Positions 43,478 through 52,719 are shown, numbered from the stretch's first letter. The stretch: DNA of 64,000 nt from M3007 sp043764095 (GCA_043764095.1 JAYUKX010000007.1:1-64000); one strand, 5' to 3'. Numbers and translations are program-made. The notes: generated by a model from the sequence alone, not told the origin.

Positions 43478-46339
43478 TTAATGACTAACAACGACACGAC
43501 CTGTCCAATTAGGTAAAGTTGTCAACCTAAGTGTATAAAGACCATTCGCCAGATCCTCTACATTGATCTCTTTTTGTTCCTCAAAAGCATTCCAAACCAT
43601 GCTGCTTACCAATTGACCACTCAAGTTATATACTTCTAAGCGAGCATCATTTGAAACGGTTTGGTGCGCAGTGACTACAACACGAGTGCTGGCTAAGGTC
43701 GGCCTGATCGTGAACGCCAAATCCTCTAGCGCAAGATCATTAGCACTTACACTGCCATCGGAGGTCAGTAGCAAACCATCAGGCAGGTATTGTAAGGTAA
43801 AATTGGGTGGCATGTTTACTTGCGCAAAAGTACCCGTAAATGTACCAGTTGTCTGGATCACCTTGATGCTTCCATTGAGGCTCGCACCTTGTGGTACTAC
43901 AACATTGAGTACGCCACCCGCCGTCATATTGCCGTTGATGAGTAACTGGTCGTATTGGCCAATATCGCTACCCACTACTTCTATTTCTACGATTGCGGGC
44001 GCAATTAAATTATCTTCTACGGTGAGGATGCCGGGAGAGCAACCAGGTGCGATCGTTCCTTCATTGGTAAAACCTGCATTAAAAGTGTAAGCCCCCTGCC
44101 CTTTGAACGTACCGGAGATTTTATTGATGAAAGGTACATTGAAAGCAATTTTTATAGGTTGGTTGCCGCAGATTGAAAAAACACCTTCATTGGCAAAAGA
44201 AGTAAAACCATCTATAATGACATCTTCATCGGAATCCACGTTCCAATTACCTCCATTTTTGAAAAAACTAGTATTGATCTCTATGATACCGCCGCTCAAT
44301 GTGACATTACCTTCGTTTGTAAAAGGAGCCGAGATCGTAGGGCGCTCCTCCTTTTCTTTAATAAAAACCTGTGCGTTTTCATAAATACGGATAGGCACAT
44401 CTATCGTTCCTCCATTCCAATTCATACCATTACCGATTCGGATATTACCACTACCTTCAATTTTGGTATCTTCTATTTCGAGGACTGTTGTGGGTTCAAA
44501 TACCGTATTCAAACGTATTTCTGCTTTTTTAAACAAATAATTGGAGGCAGGAGGCAGGATGATACTTGTTTCTAAGCGACCAAAATCTACAATAACATTA
44601 GAAATATTATTCAGTACAGTACCCAGTTTAAAATTTGTTTTACCCCAAAAATTCGTCTCTAACACGCTGAGTCCCGAGGTTTGCGCACCGGCATTAAACA
44701 CATGTTCCACGTTAGTGCTATATAACCCCAATTTACTTCCCAACTGACCAGTAATCGTTCCAAAATGTTGCAATTCACCACTAATTTGTAGGTCGGTGGT
44801 ACCACCTATATTAATAGTTCCGAGGTTTTTCAGAAGGGCATTAGCCTGTGTCATTTTGTTATTGATATTCATTGTACCATTGTTGGTGCAATTGGTATTT
44901 GTACCCAGACCATCATAACAATAAAAATACAAAGAATCGCCGTTCATATTAAAAGTTCCATTATTAACAATGCCCGAACAGCCTGCTGAAAAAGTGCCAT
45001 TTGGTCCCCAATTGATAGTGCCATTGTTAGTCATGTTGCAAACGCTGAGCGATTTTAAAGTCAGTATGGTACTTGCACTAAGGTCAACTTTAATATTTGT
45101 GCCAAAGTGGCCAAATTCAGATATAAAATTAGGGGTATTGAATGAAAAATTAGAAGTACCATCAATGTAACCGCGTTGCAAAATAAATGTTCCTGTAAAA
45201 TTTTGATTCACATTAGTTGTAATATATCCTCCGATTTCATACGTGGCAGCAGGTGGCAACGCAACGCCTAACTCAATTACACCTTGACCAGCCGCACCAA
45301 GTATAAAATTTTGAATAGCCGAAATATTTGCCCCACTTTTAATCACCAAATTTGTAGATTCCTCTGTTTTGAACGTAGGTATATTGATCGTAGAACCACC
45401 GTAAAAAGTATTGCTACCGTTGTTGTTGTTATAATAACCAACAGTAGACAACGACGATCCTACTCCGCCTGTTATGCTACCATAATGCTCAATACTATAT
45501 AAGGACAATTGAGTAGCACCACTCATATTGATTGTTCCTTTATTGAGCATTTTTGAAAGCAGCAAAAGGCTTGTCAAATTGGATGAAATTTGAATATTCC
45601 CAGTGTTAGTAATGAGAAAATATTGAGAATAACCACCGTAACTAAAGGCTGCATTGGCCGCATTTATGTTCCAGGCACCAGTATTGGTGAGCCAACCACC
45701 AACTGATTGAATTTTGCCACTTTGCCAATTAAAAGTACCATTGTTATCTAAAGTACCCAATTCCACATCATAATTGGGGCTATCAATATTTAATACACCT
45801 GTTGCATTAACAACAATTCGCCCCTTCAGATTACCTTCTTTTTGAGTTAAAGTACCATTTATTGTGATATTGTTAGCAGAAAAAGCACGTGCCTCTAGCA
45901 CCAAATTACCATCGACAACTACATCACTATAAAAGATAATTCCTTCATAATTATTGGGGGAATTCACGTCGGTCATGGTAGCATTGGCACCAGTGGCGAT
46001 CATCAAATTCATTTGCCAAAACATTGGATAACGGGTGTCTAGGAGTTCTGTCACCGTCAAGGTGCCAGGTCCAAAGATATAATTTAACTTACTGACCGTC
46101 ATTGATTTAACCGTAACATCGCCATCGGTAATGACCGATGATGATTCCGTACCATTAATGATCACATCATCTCCCGCACCGGGTACTCCATTGGGTTGCC
46201 AAGCGGAGGCATTATTCCAATTGACTTGAGCGCCGCCGGAGAGAATAAGTGTATAAGTTGTTGCATGTACTTGAAAATACATAAATAAAAGCAGGCTAAA
46301 TAAGGCTAATCCTTTTGAATTGTGTTTGTTTTGTGTCAT
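43478..46339 (-). CDS. Large T9SS type A surface protein, adhesin-like
   Basis: A 953-residue exported protein with a signal peptide (about 1-27, ending VHAT). A region rich in asparagine, glycine and threonine follows, with many short repeated beta-strand units (TNNGTINW, NNGTFNMNGD, NEGTIAPGCSPGIL), similar in style to pectate-lyase-like or filamentous-haemagglutinin beta-helix proteins. The C-terminal sorting domain ends ...TGRVVVSH after LEVYNLSGQLVSSMVWNA. No catalytic residues can be assigned. A role in adhesion or surface structure is an inference. It is transcribed away from the ECF unit. Confidence 0.82.
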   Translation of the reverse strand: MTQNKHNSKGLALFSLLLFMYFQVHATTYTLILSGGAQVNWNNASAWQPNGVPGAGDDVIINGTESSSVITDGDVTVKSMTVSKLNYIFGPGTLTVTELLDTRYPMFWQMNLMIATGANATMTDVNSPNNYEGIIFYSDVVVDGNLVLEARAFSANNITINGTLTQKEGNLKGRIVVNATGVLNIDSPNYDVELGTLDNNGTFNWQSGKIQSVGGWLTNTGAWNINAANAAFSYGGYSQYFLITNTGNIQISSNLTSLLLLSKMLNKGTINMSGATQLSLYSIEHYGSITGGVGSSLSTVGYYNNNNGSNTFYGGSTINIPTFKTEESTNLVIKSGANISAIQNFILGAAGQGVIELGVALPPAATYEIGGYITTNVNQNFTGTFILQRGYIDGTSNFSFNTPNFISEFGHFGTNIKVDLSASTILTLKSLSVCNMTNNGTINWGPNGTFSAGCSGIVNNGTFNMNGDSLYFYCYDGLGTNTNCTNNGTMNINNKMTQANALLKNLGTINIGGTTDLQISGELQHFGTITGQLGSKLGLYSTNVEHVFNAGAQTSGLSVLETNFWGKTNFKLGTVLNNISNVIVDFGRLETSIILPPASNYLFKKAEIRLNTVFEPTTVLEIEDTKIEGSGNIRIGNGMNWNGGTIDVPIRIYENAQVFIKEKEERPTISAPFTNEGNVTLSGGIIEINTSFFKNGGNWNVDSDEDVIIDGFTSFANEGVFSICGNQPIKIAFNVPFINKISGTFKGQGAYTFNAGFTNEGTIAPGCSPGILTVEDNLIAPAIVEIEVVGSDIGQYDQLLINGNMTAGGVLNVVVPQGASLNGSIKVIQTTGTFTGTFAQVNMPPNFTLQYLPDGLLLTSDGSVSANDLALEDLAFTIRPTLASTRVVVTAHQTVSNDARLEVYNLSGQLVSSMVWNAFEEQKEINVEDLANGLYTLRLTTLPNWTGRVVVSH

Positions 46340-46504
46340 TTTTTTTAAAATTTAATTCGGTATATAACCACTGATATCTTTATTAAGTTTTCACCAACTT
46401 TGGTTATGCTATTTTTAAGCATTTGACCGTTGTTATAGGAATGGTAAGGCTTTGATAGGATAAAAAATGGGTAAAAAATTTCACCACAAAAAAAATTTCA
46501 AAAA

Positions 46505-46536
46505 TTTAAAGTAAAACAAATACCTTGTCCGTCTTC
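46505..46536 (+). promoter_or_regulatory. Putative ECF-type promoter of the second sigma gene
   Basis: TTTAAAGTAAAA (46505-46516), 6 nt, then CCTTGTCCGTCTTC (46523-46536), about 20 nt before the ATG. The same two blocks occur at 48463-48493 upstream of the Hsp20 unit. It does not resemble the TAnnTTTG class. The CGTC in the second block recalls ECF -10 elements. Confidence 0.6.
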
Positions 46537-46556
46537 TGGGAAAAGACATAAAAATC

Positions 46557-47132
46557 ATGACCATTGCAATGACAGCAGAACCCAATAATTCCAATAATAG
46601 TGGAATAACGGCGGTCGTACAGGAATATAGCAAGCGATTGTTCCGGTTTATCCGAGGCAAGGTGCGCAATGATGCAGATGCAGAAGATATATTGCAGGAT
46701 GTATGGTACCAATTGAGTAGAGTAGCCGACGCCGAGCCCATCGAACAAATCAGTGGATGGCTGTTTCGAGTAGCGCGTAATAGAGTTACCGATATGTACC
46801 GCCGCACTACCCCGCAAATGCTGGATGACCTGGCTTACGAAAATGAAGAAGGGGAGTTACACTTTAAAGATCTTTTACTCATGGAGGCCACCACGCCCGA
46901 AACAGAGTACTTGAAAAAGATCGTTTGGGATACCTTTTTTGCCGCATTAGAAGAATTGCCCGAAGCACAACGCAACGTATTTGTTTGGAACGAAATGGAG
47001 GACGAAACCTTCCAATCTATTTCAGATCGTACGGGCGACAATATCAAAACCCTTATTTCTCGCAAGCGTTATGCTGTTCAGCACCTGCGCGAGCGACTTT
47101 ACACCGTTTATCAAGAATTTTTAAATCCTTAG
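46557..47132 (+). CDS. RNA polymerase sigma factor, ECF (sigma-70 family)
   Basis: A 191-residue alternative sigma factor. Region 2 is at about 15-85 (YSKRLFRFIRGKVRNDADAE, then ISGWLFRVARNRVTDMYRR) and the region 4 helix-turn-helix at about 130-180 (ALEELPEAQRNVFVWNEMED, then NIKTLISRKRYAVQHLRERL). Start at 46557, and ATG 46569 is equally possible. A small membrane protein gene follows after 3 bp, fitting a sigma/anti-sigma pair. The upstream sequence shares its promoter-like blocks with the Hsp20 unit, suggesting autoregulation and control of that unit. Confidence 0.92.
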   Translation: MTIAMTAEPNNSNNSGITAVVQEYSKRLFRFIRGKVRNDADAEDILQDVWYQLSRVADAEPIEQISGWLFRVARNRVTDMYRRTTPQMLDDLAYENEEGELHFKDLLLMEATTPETEYLKKIVWDTFFAALEELPEAQRNVFVWNEMEDETFQSISDRTGDNIKTLISRKRYAVQHLRERLYTVYQEFLNP

Positions 47133-47135
47133 TTT

Positions 47136-47432
47136 ATGTTTCAGCGAAAATACTGGATCTTTTTGCCCTTCATTTTTATGGCTGCTGTACTTGTTGTAGG
47201 TGGAGTAGTCATGTTTTTATGGAACGCTATTTTGCCCGAAGTGACGGGCGTACGACCGCTTACGTTTATGCAAGCCATTGGGTTATTGATCCTTTGCCGG
47301 ATCTTGTTTGGTGGTTTTCGTGGCGGCGGAAGACCCGGCGGAAAATGGGGACGTGGCAAATGGGGAAATATGAGTATGGAGGAAAAGGCTAGGATGAGGG
47401 CGGCTTGGGAAGAGCGGTGTAAACGGTCATAA
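47136..47432 (+). CDS. Small two-helix membrane protein, possible anti-sigma factor
   Basis: A 98-residue protein with two TM helices (about 8-30 and 44-60), a glycine/arginine/tryptophan-rich loop (GGFRGGGRPGGKWGRGKWG) and a charged helical tail (MEEKARMRAAWEERCKRS). It begins 3 bp after the ECF gene. I cannot assign a family. The coupled position is what points to a sigma-regulatory role, and a CnrY/heavy-metal-type sensor or an unrelated small envelope protein is possible. Confidence 0.6.
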   Translation: MFQRKYWIFLPFIFMAAVLVVGGVVMFLWNAILPEVTGVRPLTFMQAIGLLILCRILFGGFRGGGRPGGKWGRGKWGNMSMEEKARMRAAWEERCKRS

Positions 47433-47448
47433 TCTTTATTGAAGCCTA

Positions 47449-47763
47449 CTAATCCCTTTTAGGATACCTATTTCCAATGGGATTTCGTCCGTTTTTTTCG
47501 TAGTAAGTATCGATGTACGAACGTTCTATATCTAAAGCAGCAGATCGTCCAGGAATATCAGTTAACAAAATTTCTCCATCAAACTTTGAATATTCCGCAG
47601 CCATATTCCATTCATCTATCTGCTCCCTAACCCGAACAGAAAGTCCATCCTCTAAATCAATAGGGTCGTCGGAAATACCAAATTTGAATGTATCCCTGTC
47701 AATACGTTTAAAAATATTATAGAGATGGTGAGGGTTAGGATTATCTTTAGAGTTCCCGTGCAT
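47449..47763 (-). CDS. Stand-alone GIY-YIG-like nuclease, candidate toxin
   Basis: A 104-residue protein resembling the C-terminal nuclease domains of Rhs/polymorphic toxins. The order of residues matches a GIY-YIG fold: LYNI (14-17) for GIY, KFGIS (27-31) for YIG, arginines R44/R46, catalytic-type E80 in ALDIERSYID, and asparagines N94/N98 in RNPIGNRY. It has no signal peptide and no long N-terminal delivery region. The DUF4240 gene lies immediately upstream (14-bp gap), as expected if that encodes a protective partner. Alternatives: a remnant of a larger toxin gene, or a genuine small homing-type nuclease. Confidence 0.6.
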   Translation of the reverse strand: MHGNSKDNPNPHHLYNIFKRIDRDTFKFGISDDPIDLEDGLSVRVREQIDEWNMAAEYSKFDGEILLTDIPGRSAALDIERSYIDTYYEKNGRNPIGNRYPKRD

Positions 47764-47777
47764 AGTAGATTAACTGC

Positions 47778-48356
47778 TCATTGGAGGTCTTCCCACCCTT
47801 TACGATTACTAAAAGTTTCAATAGAATAAACAGAGACGTATCTAAGTATCGTCTTTTGAGATCGACGGTGTGCCTCATTCGCAATGCGCAACAACGGCGC
47901 AAATTCCATATCTTTTGGCATTAATTTAGGATTATCAAGTATATTATCATATAGTTTTTGGCCATTAGCCACGGCACAACAACGTGCGAAAAGGAATCCA
48001 TCTTCGGAGAAAACAGGAGATTCTTGGCTGTATGCACCTTTACCAATTTCTTTTGCATGAGCCATTGTATCCAGCCGATAGAGTTTTTGCGATAGAATAT
48101 CTTTAAAATCATAAAGATGCCGAAGAGGAGCATTACTTAGGGCTTCGACAACAGGTTCGATTACAGCATCATCGTTGCCCATTCGTTGCCAATCCAGCAA
48201 TGAAATTAATTCCCAAAAACCATCCTCGCTCAATCCACCTGCAATGGGTGTATCGTGCAGTTCAATCTGAATCGAAGCATTGGGGTATTTTTCTTGCAAA
48301 TCAGAAATTTGTTCCGGGCTGATATTGCGCAATGGATATCGAAGTATATTGGTCAT
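47778..48356 (-). CDS. DUF4240-domain protein, candidate immunity protein
   Basis: A 192-residue soluble acidic protein. The DUF4240 region runs from about 42 (SEDGFWELISLLDWQRMGND, with the conserved tryptophan and FWEL) to about 160 (FLFARCCAVANGQKLYDNIL, then MPKDMEFAPLLRIANEAHRR). The family has no established enzyme activity. Being the first gene of a two-gene minus-strand unit, with the GIY-YIG-like gene 14 bp downstream, suggests an immunity or antitoxin role. That is inference from context only. Confidence 0.65.
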   Translation of the reverse strand: MTNILRYPLRNISPEQISDLQEKYPNASIQIELHDTPIAGGLSEDGFWELISLLDWQRMGNDDAVIEPVVEALSNAPLRHLYDFKDILSQKLYRLDTMAHAKEIGKGAYSQESPVFSEDGFLFARCCAVANGQKLYDNILDNPKLMPKDMEFAPLLRIANEAHRRSQKTILRYVSVYSIETFSNRKGWEDLQ

Positions 48357-48462
48357 AATGACGCGTCAAATTTATGCAAAAGTAGGTATTTTAACTCGTT
48401 TCACCAAATATTGACCAGATATAATTATCAAATTTACAGCAGATGAAAAAAAATTAAAAACA

Positions 48463-48493
48463 TTTAAAGTAAAATTCAGCCTCGTCCGTCTTC
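48463..48493 (+). promoter_or_regulatory. Putative ECF-type promoter of the Hsp20 unit
   Basis: TTTAAAGTAAAA (48463-48474), 5 nt, then CCTCGTCCGTCTTC (48480-48493). All 12 bases of the first block and 13 of 14 of the second match 46505-46536. It lies about 110 nt upstream of the small membrane protein gene. Confidence 0.6.
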
Positions 48494-48605
48494 CATAATA
48501 TAAGCGACAAATACTGCGGCAAACAAAATACGAAACACGCAAAAAGTACCGCAATACGTCCCGCGCCTTATACCATATCATTTCATTTTAAAAACAAATT
48601 TTACG

Positions 48606-48902
48606 ATGCGTCCAGCAAAGTTTTTTCTAGCGCTGCTATTCGGCGCAGCAGTTCTTATTACCTTTTTGAAACTGCTCTTTTTCGCCCTAATGGCCACAGT
48701 AGTATTCGGATCACTCTATATGATATTCCGAGCAGGTGCTTATATGGCCCGTTATGGCGGTCAGCCGCAACACCATTTTGCACCCAATTACCACTACCCT
48801 ACTCGTTGGAACAATGGTTTCCAACAAGCACAGCCGATAGATCCGTTTTCGTTTCAACAGGCCAATAAACAGGGCGCTACAAGGCATATTGAAGTGCTTT
48901 AA
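48606..48902 (+). CDS. Small membrane protein preceding hsp20
   Basis: A 98-residue protein with a long hydrophobic N-terminal half that can form two close TM helices (about 5-22 and 25-46), followed by a polar tail rich in histidine, glutamine, tyrosine and asparagine (GGQPQHHFAPNYHYPTRWNN). No known family is recognised. It is 36 bp upstream of the Hsp20 gene and downstream of the shared ECF-type sequence, so it probably belongs to the same stress unit. The Hsp20 N-terminus has a similar His/Asn/Arg-rich composition. Confidence 0.6.
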   Translation: MRPAKFFLALLFGAAVLITFLKLLFFALMATVVFGSLYMIFRAGAYMARYGGQPQHHFAPNYHYPTRWNNGFQQAQPIDPFSFQQANKQGATRHIEVL

Positions 48903-48938
48903 TATTTAAATTCACTATTCACAACAACAATTAAAATT

Positions 48939-49355
48939 ATGTGTCATTCAAATAATTCCCACAGATACAGGGATCATCAATCACGCGGTTACGGTGCCGC
49001 ACATGCAGGTTTTAACCCTTTCCGTTGGCAAGCCAATGCGACACGAGTACCTGTAAATATTCGCGAATCCAAAGACTGGTACGAACTGTTCGTTTATGCG
49101 CCAGGCCTTACCAAAGATGCGTTTCAGGTAAACCTCTCCAGTGATGTGCTTAGCATTAAAGTTGCCGCTACGGAACAGGGAGGACAAGAAAACTGGTTGC
49201 ATCATGAGTACCCCCGCAACGGTTTCGAGCGGCAGTTTTCGCTCAATGGAAAAGTGGACACTTCGGCCATTACCGCCCGATACACCGATGGCGTACTGGA
49301 GTTAACGTTGCCCAAATTGCCCGGTACCGAAGCACAGGAAATTACGATTTCATAA
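48939..49355 (+). CDS. Hsp20/alpha-crystallin small heat-shock protein
   Basis: A 138-residue ATP-independent chaperone. The N-terminal arm (1-40) is rich in His, Asn and Arg, followed by an alpha-crystallin domain (about 45-130: VNIRESKDWYELFVYAPGLT, then FERQFSLNGKVDTSAITARY, YTDGVLELTLPKLPG). The terminal IXI-like motif is weak (EITIS). It is the last gene before a strong terminator. Confidence 0.92.
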   Translation: MCHSNNSHRYRDHQSRGYGAAHAGFNPFRWQANATRVPVNIRESKDWYELFVYAPGLTKDAFQVNLSSDVLSIKVAATEQGGQENWLHHEYPRNGFERQFSLNGKVDTSAITARYTDGVLELTLPKLPGTEAQEITIS

Positions 49356-49375
49356 ATACGATGTTTTTTGATTTT

Positions 49376-49413
49376 GGCCGCAACCTAGGAAGATGGGTTG
49401 CGGCCTTTTTTTT
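49376..49413 (+). terminator. Rho-independent terminator of the Hsp20 unit
   Basis: GGCCGCAACC (49376-49385) and GGTTGCGGCC (49396-49405) form a perfect 10-bp stem followed by eight T. It lies just before the converging receptor gene. Confidence 0.9.
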
Positions 49414-49419
49414 GTTAAT

Positions 49420-51756
49420 CTAAAACTCAATCTTATAACTCAAATTTGGTATCACGATACGCGCTAAATCTTTGTCCACTTTGTGATCAATATAGTTATA
49501 TTTAAAACCATTAAAATCGGGCTGACCTGAAATATTTAGGATTTTTAGCGCAATTTCACGTGTACTTTTATGTTTGTTTATTTTAAAACTGGCCGTAAAA
49601 TGTACATTTAGTGCTGGATCTGATTGCTGAGAAAATGCGTTAGATTCATCAAATACAACCGCTTCCGATGATAAAGTAGCCGCTTCATTAATCGGCGAAT
49701 ACCGGTTGCCGCCCTGATAAGTTGCCCTTGTATTTACACTTAATGTATTTTGGTTATTTTTACCCATTTTCCACTCTTTACCTATTAGAAAATTACATAC
49801 ATAGTTTCGGTTAAATCGCGTGTCGCGCCATACACCATCTCCGCCTTTATACTTTGATTCAAAGAGCGAACCACTCAACAAAAAATAATAACCTTTTGAG
49901 ATATATTTCTCCAAAGTGAGGTCAATACCATAGTTTCTACCTCCACCGGTATTTTGTAATTTTTCCGCAAAAAACCAATCGCCTTGAAGATTAAGGAACG
50001 AAAACGAACTATTTGCCATGACTGGAACAGAAAATAATTGCTGATAATACGGTTCCACTTTAATATGTACCAAATCTGTCACATTCCAATCATAACTGAG
50101 TACAAAATGGTTCGATTTTGTGAAATCTAGGTTTTTATTTACGGCTGATGCACCTGTTGTAAGTGAATTATTGAAGTAATAATTTAATTGTTCTAAACGA
50201 CTATGCAGGCCATAAGCTATACCCACAGCATGATTTTGTTTTAGTTGATACCGGAAACCAAGTCTCGGTTCTACTGTGTAATGATTATTCAGCGTGAACC
50301 ATTGCGCATTGACCCCAATATTCATTACTAATTTTTCAGAAAGGCTAACAGCGGAACTACTATAAGCCGAAAGTAATGTGCTTCGGCCATTTGAATTTAC
50401 AATTTCTTGGGTTGGTGCATCAGGAGCAAACGACTTGTTCAATAGTATATCGTACATCATACCAGTGATCAATATGCCGGTTTTGTTGGTATGTTTTTGA
50501 CTGAATGTCTTATTGATAAAGGAAGATAAAATAAGGTTTGTATTTGCCACCTGAATTTTGCTCTGTGGTATTAGTGACAACTCAGTACTGAGTTTTTGAG
50601 CCGTCCAGTCCGTTTCGTTTGTGGTAGCGGCTAAGGTTGTTTTCAGGTAAGCATTTTTTTTGAAAAAATACTTATGATCGAAGCCCACTGACCCCATATA
50701 TCGTTTGATGACATTGTCTTCTTTATCATCAAAATACCTCCATGCGGTACTGTCAGTTTTAGGTTTAGCACTTGCACCATCTATCAAACCAATGCCCCAA
50801 ACAGTAAAAATTCCACTCTTTTTTGTCGGGAAATTCAACTTAAACGAAAGGTCTTGATACTTAATACTTTCAGCGTCATCGGGCAGCAATGGTGATAACA
50901 GTGCTAAAGTAGAATATCTATAATTAAAAAGATAGGAGGATTTGTTGCCTTTTTTAAAAGGGCCTTCGGAGGACGCGTCTAAACCAATGATACCTGCCTG
51001 AAGTGTATGTTCTCGCTTTTCATTGTTCCCTTTTCGCATCGCAATATCAAAAACGCCCGATAAGGCATTATTGTATTCTGCGGGAAAAGCCCCCGTAAAA
51101 AAGTCTGAATTGGCCAGCATTTGACTACTCAAAGCAGTCAATAAACCACCGCCAAATGATTGTAAATCACCAAAATGATTAGGACTTGGTATTTCTACGC
51201 CTTCCATTTTCCATTGTAGAAATTTAGGTGCGTTACCCCTTACAATGATTCCATTTTGCCCTGTATTTCCAGCAACTCCAGCAAATGATGTGGCCAAACG
51301 AGCGGGATCGTCAAATCCGCCGGCATATCGTTTGGCCTCTTCTACACTCAACATTCTGGCACTTACGGTGGCCATTGCATTGAGTGGTTGTTCTTTGTTG
51401 ACGCGGGGGCGTATCGATACTTCTCCGAGTAAAGTACTGTTTTCCTTTAATTGAATGGTTAAAAAGATCTGTTTGGCCGAATTCACCTCCACTTCACGAA
51501 TAATAGCGGGGTCGTAACCAACACAAATAACCTTTAGATCATACCTCCCAACAGGTACATTTTTGAGTGTAAAATTGCCTAGCGTATCGGACATTGTACC
51601 GATGGAGGAGTTGGTATTGAGCAATCCTATGGACGCAAATTCGATAGGCGTATTTGAAGCGTTGTCAATAACCGTCCCACTAATACTTTGAGTGGGCTGG
51701 GCAATCAATTGTAGTGTCAAAGACACCATTGCAAAAGAAAAAATAAATCGTATCAT
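49420..51756 (-). CDS. TonB-dependent receptor
   Basis: A 778-residue outer-membrane receptor. The signal peptide ends QLIAQ, followed by a CarboxypepD_reg-like domain (ISGTVIDNASNTPIEFASIG, then GNFTLKNVPVGRYDLKV), a plug domain (about 110-250; GGFDDPARLATSFAGVAGNT, then GNAPKFLQWKMEGVEIPSPN) and a barrel ending RIVIPNLSYKIEF, with a terminal aromatic. The start at MIRFIFSFAMVSLT is chosen because it opens the signal peptide. The longer ORF overlaps the regulator gene. The PAS-LuxR gene upstream is a likely regulator. The ligand is unknown. Confidence 0.93.
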   Translation of the reverse strand: MIRFIFSFAMVSLTLQLIAQPTQSISGTVIDNASNTPIEFASIGLLNTNSSIGTMSDTLGNFTLKNVPVGRYDLKVICVGYDPAIIREVEVNSAKQIFLTIQLKENSTLLGEVSIRPRVNKEQPLNAMATVSARMLSVEEAKRYAGGFDDPARLATSFAGVAGNTGQNGIIVRGNAPKFLQWKMEGVEIPSPNHFGDLQSFGGGLLTALSSQMLANSDFFTGAFPAEYNNALSGVFDIAMRKGNNEKREHTLQAGIIGLDASSEGPFKKGNKSSYLFNYRYSTLALLSPLLPDDAESIKYQDLSFKLNFPTKKSGIFTVWGIGLIDGASAKPKTDSTAWRYFDDKEDNVIKRYMGSVGFDHKYFFKKNAYLKTTLAATTNETDWTAQKLSTELSLIPQSKIQVANTNLILSSFINKTFSQKHTNKTGILITGMMYDILLNKSFAPDAPTQEIVNSNGRSTLLSAYSSSAVSLSEKLVMNIGVNAQWFTLNNHYTVEPRLGFRYQLKQNHAVGIAYGLHSRLEQLNYYFNNSLTTGASAVNKNLDFTKSNHFVLSYDWNVTDLVHIKVEPYYQQLFSVPVMANSSFSFLNLQGDWFFAEKLQNTGGGRNYGIDLTLEKYISKGYYFLLSGSLFESKYKGGDGVWRDTRFNRNYVCNFLIGKEWKMGKNNQNTLSVNTRATYQGGNRYSPINEAATLSSEAVVFDESNAFSQQSDPALNVHFTASFKINKHKSTREIALKILNISGQPDFNGFKYNYIDHKVDKDLARIVIPNLSYKIEF

Positions 51757-51829
51757 GTATATTTGAATATTAGAAGGTGCAAAAGTCCCGCTAACCCTCA
51801 TTCCACACAATACTGATTTATCAGTATGC

Positions 51830-52600
51830 CTAGTCCAATAGCCCAAATTTTGCAGCAAACATGACCGCTTCAAATGAATTATTAGCCCCCAATTTTTCTA
51901 AAAACTTTTGCCGATGCGTATTCACGGTATGCACACTAATGGAAAGTTTATCCGAAATTTCCTTACTTAATAGACCTTTTCTGACCAATTTCAATATTTC
52001 TATTTCTCTTTTTGTTAATTCAAACTGTATCGGGGAAGCAGCCTCAACAGGGATAATTTTTCCTGTTCTAAAATTTAACAATTGACTCTTTACCTGTTCA
52101 TTTTCTTCTTGATTGGGAGAAACATCTACAATGCCAAGCATCAACCAGATTTGACCCTTTTTGTCTAACTCCAATATTTGATACTGCTCCACCAACCTCA
52201 TATATTTATTTTCAGCATTCAGCATCCGATATTCTTTGATGTGCTTATGGTTTAGTTTTTCATCATTTGAAAAAGCATTAAACATTTTTAACACCGAAAC
52301 AGCGTTTATGGCCATCGTTGTTTTATCTGTTGGATGAATTTTGCCATCAAAAAAATGGAAACTTGTTTCAGCATAATCGGCAGGCGTATAACCAAGTAAT
52401 TTTCCAAAATTTGAGGAATAAAATAGTATATCCTTTTTATTGATATCAAAAAGACAAATGCCTGAATTACCAATATCGGATAGTACCTGAAGCGTGGCAA
52501 TATGCTTTGGTATTACGGAATAGTCCAAATCCTTTTCATCGAATTTGTACTGCATTAAAAACTTAAAAAAAATTTCTTGAATACTGTTATTTTCGGACAT
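51830..52600 (-). CDS. PAS-LuxR transcription regulator
   Basis: A 256-residue cytoplasmic regulator. A PAS-like domain (about 45-155; DIGNSGICLFDINKKDILFY, then FGKLLGYTPADYAE) is followed by a LuxR-type helix-turn-helix (about 195-250; LTKREIEILKLVRKGLLSKE, then ISDKLSISVHTVNTHRQKFL). No receiver domain is present, so activation is probably by a ligand or cofactor on the PAS domain. It is transcribed in the same direction as, and upstream of, the TonB receptor gene. Confidence 0.88.
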   Translation of the reverse strand: MSENNSIQEIFFKFLMQYKFDEKDLDYSVIPKHIATLQVLSDIGNSGICLFDINKKDILFYSSNFGKLLGYTPADYAETSFHFFDGKIHPTDKTTMAINAVSVLKMFNAFSNDEKLNHKHIKEYRMLNAENKYMRLVEQYQILELDKKGQIWLMLGIVDVSPNQEENEQVKSQLLNFRTGKIIPVEAASPIQFELTKREIEILKLVRKGLLSKEISDKLSISVHTVNTHRQKFLEKLGANNSFEAVMFAAKFGLLD

Positions 52601-52719
52601 TTTTGAATTAAAATTTAATATCTGTTGCTATAATTCCAACAGGTATCATTTGAATAATTTTTATATGGGACAAAATTAACGATGTTTTATCGGCAATATG
52701 CTTTCGGAGTAGAACATTT

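Noticed and set aside
43298..43516. 72-residue plus-strand ORF at the end of the TonB-dependent receptor
   Set aside because: Overlaps the receptor's last codons in another frame and runs into the converging surface protein. No protein-like features.
46481..46817. Minus-strand ORFs over the second ECF sigma gene start
   Set aside because: Shadows of the sigma gene that would cross its promoter. No domain is visible.
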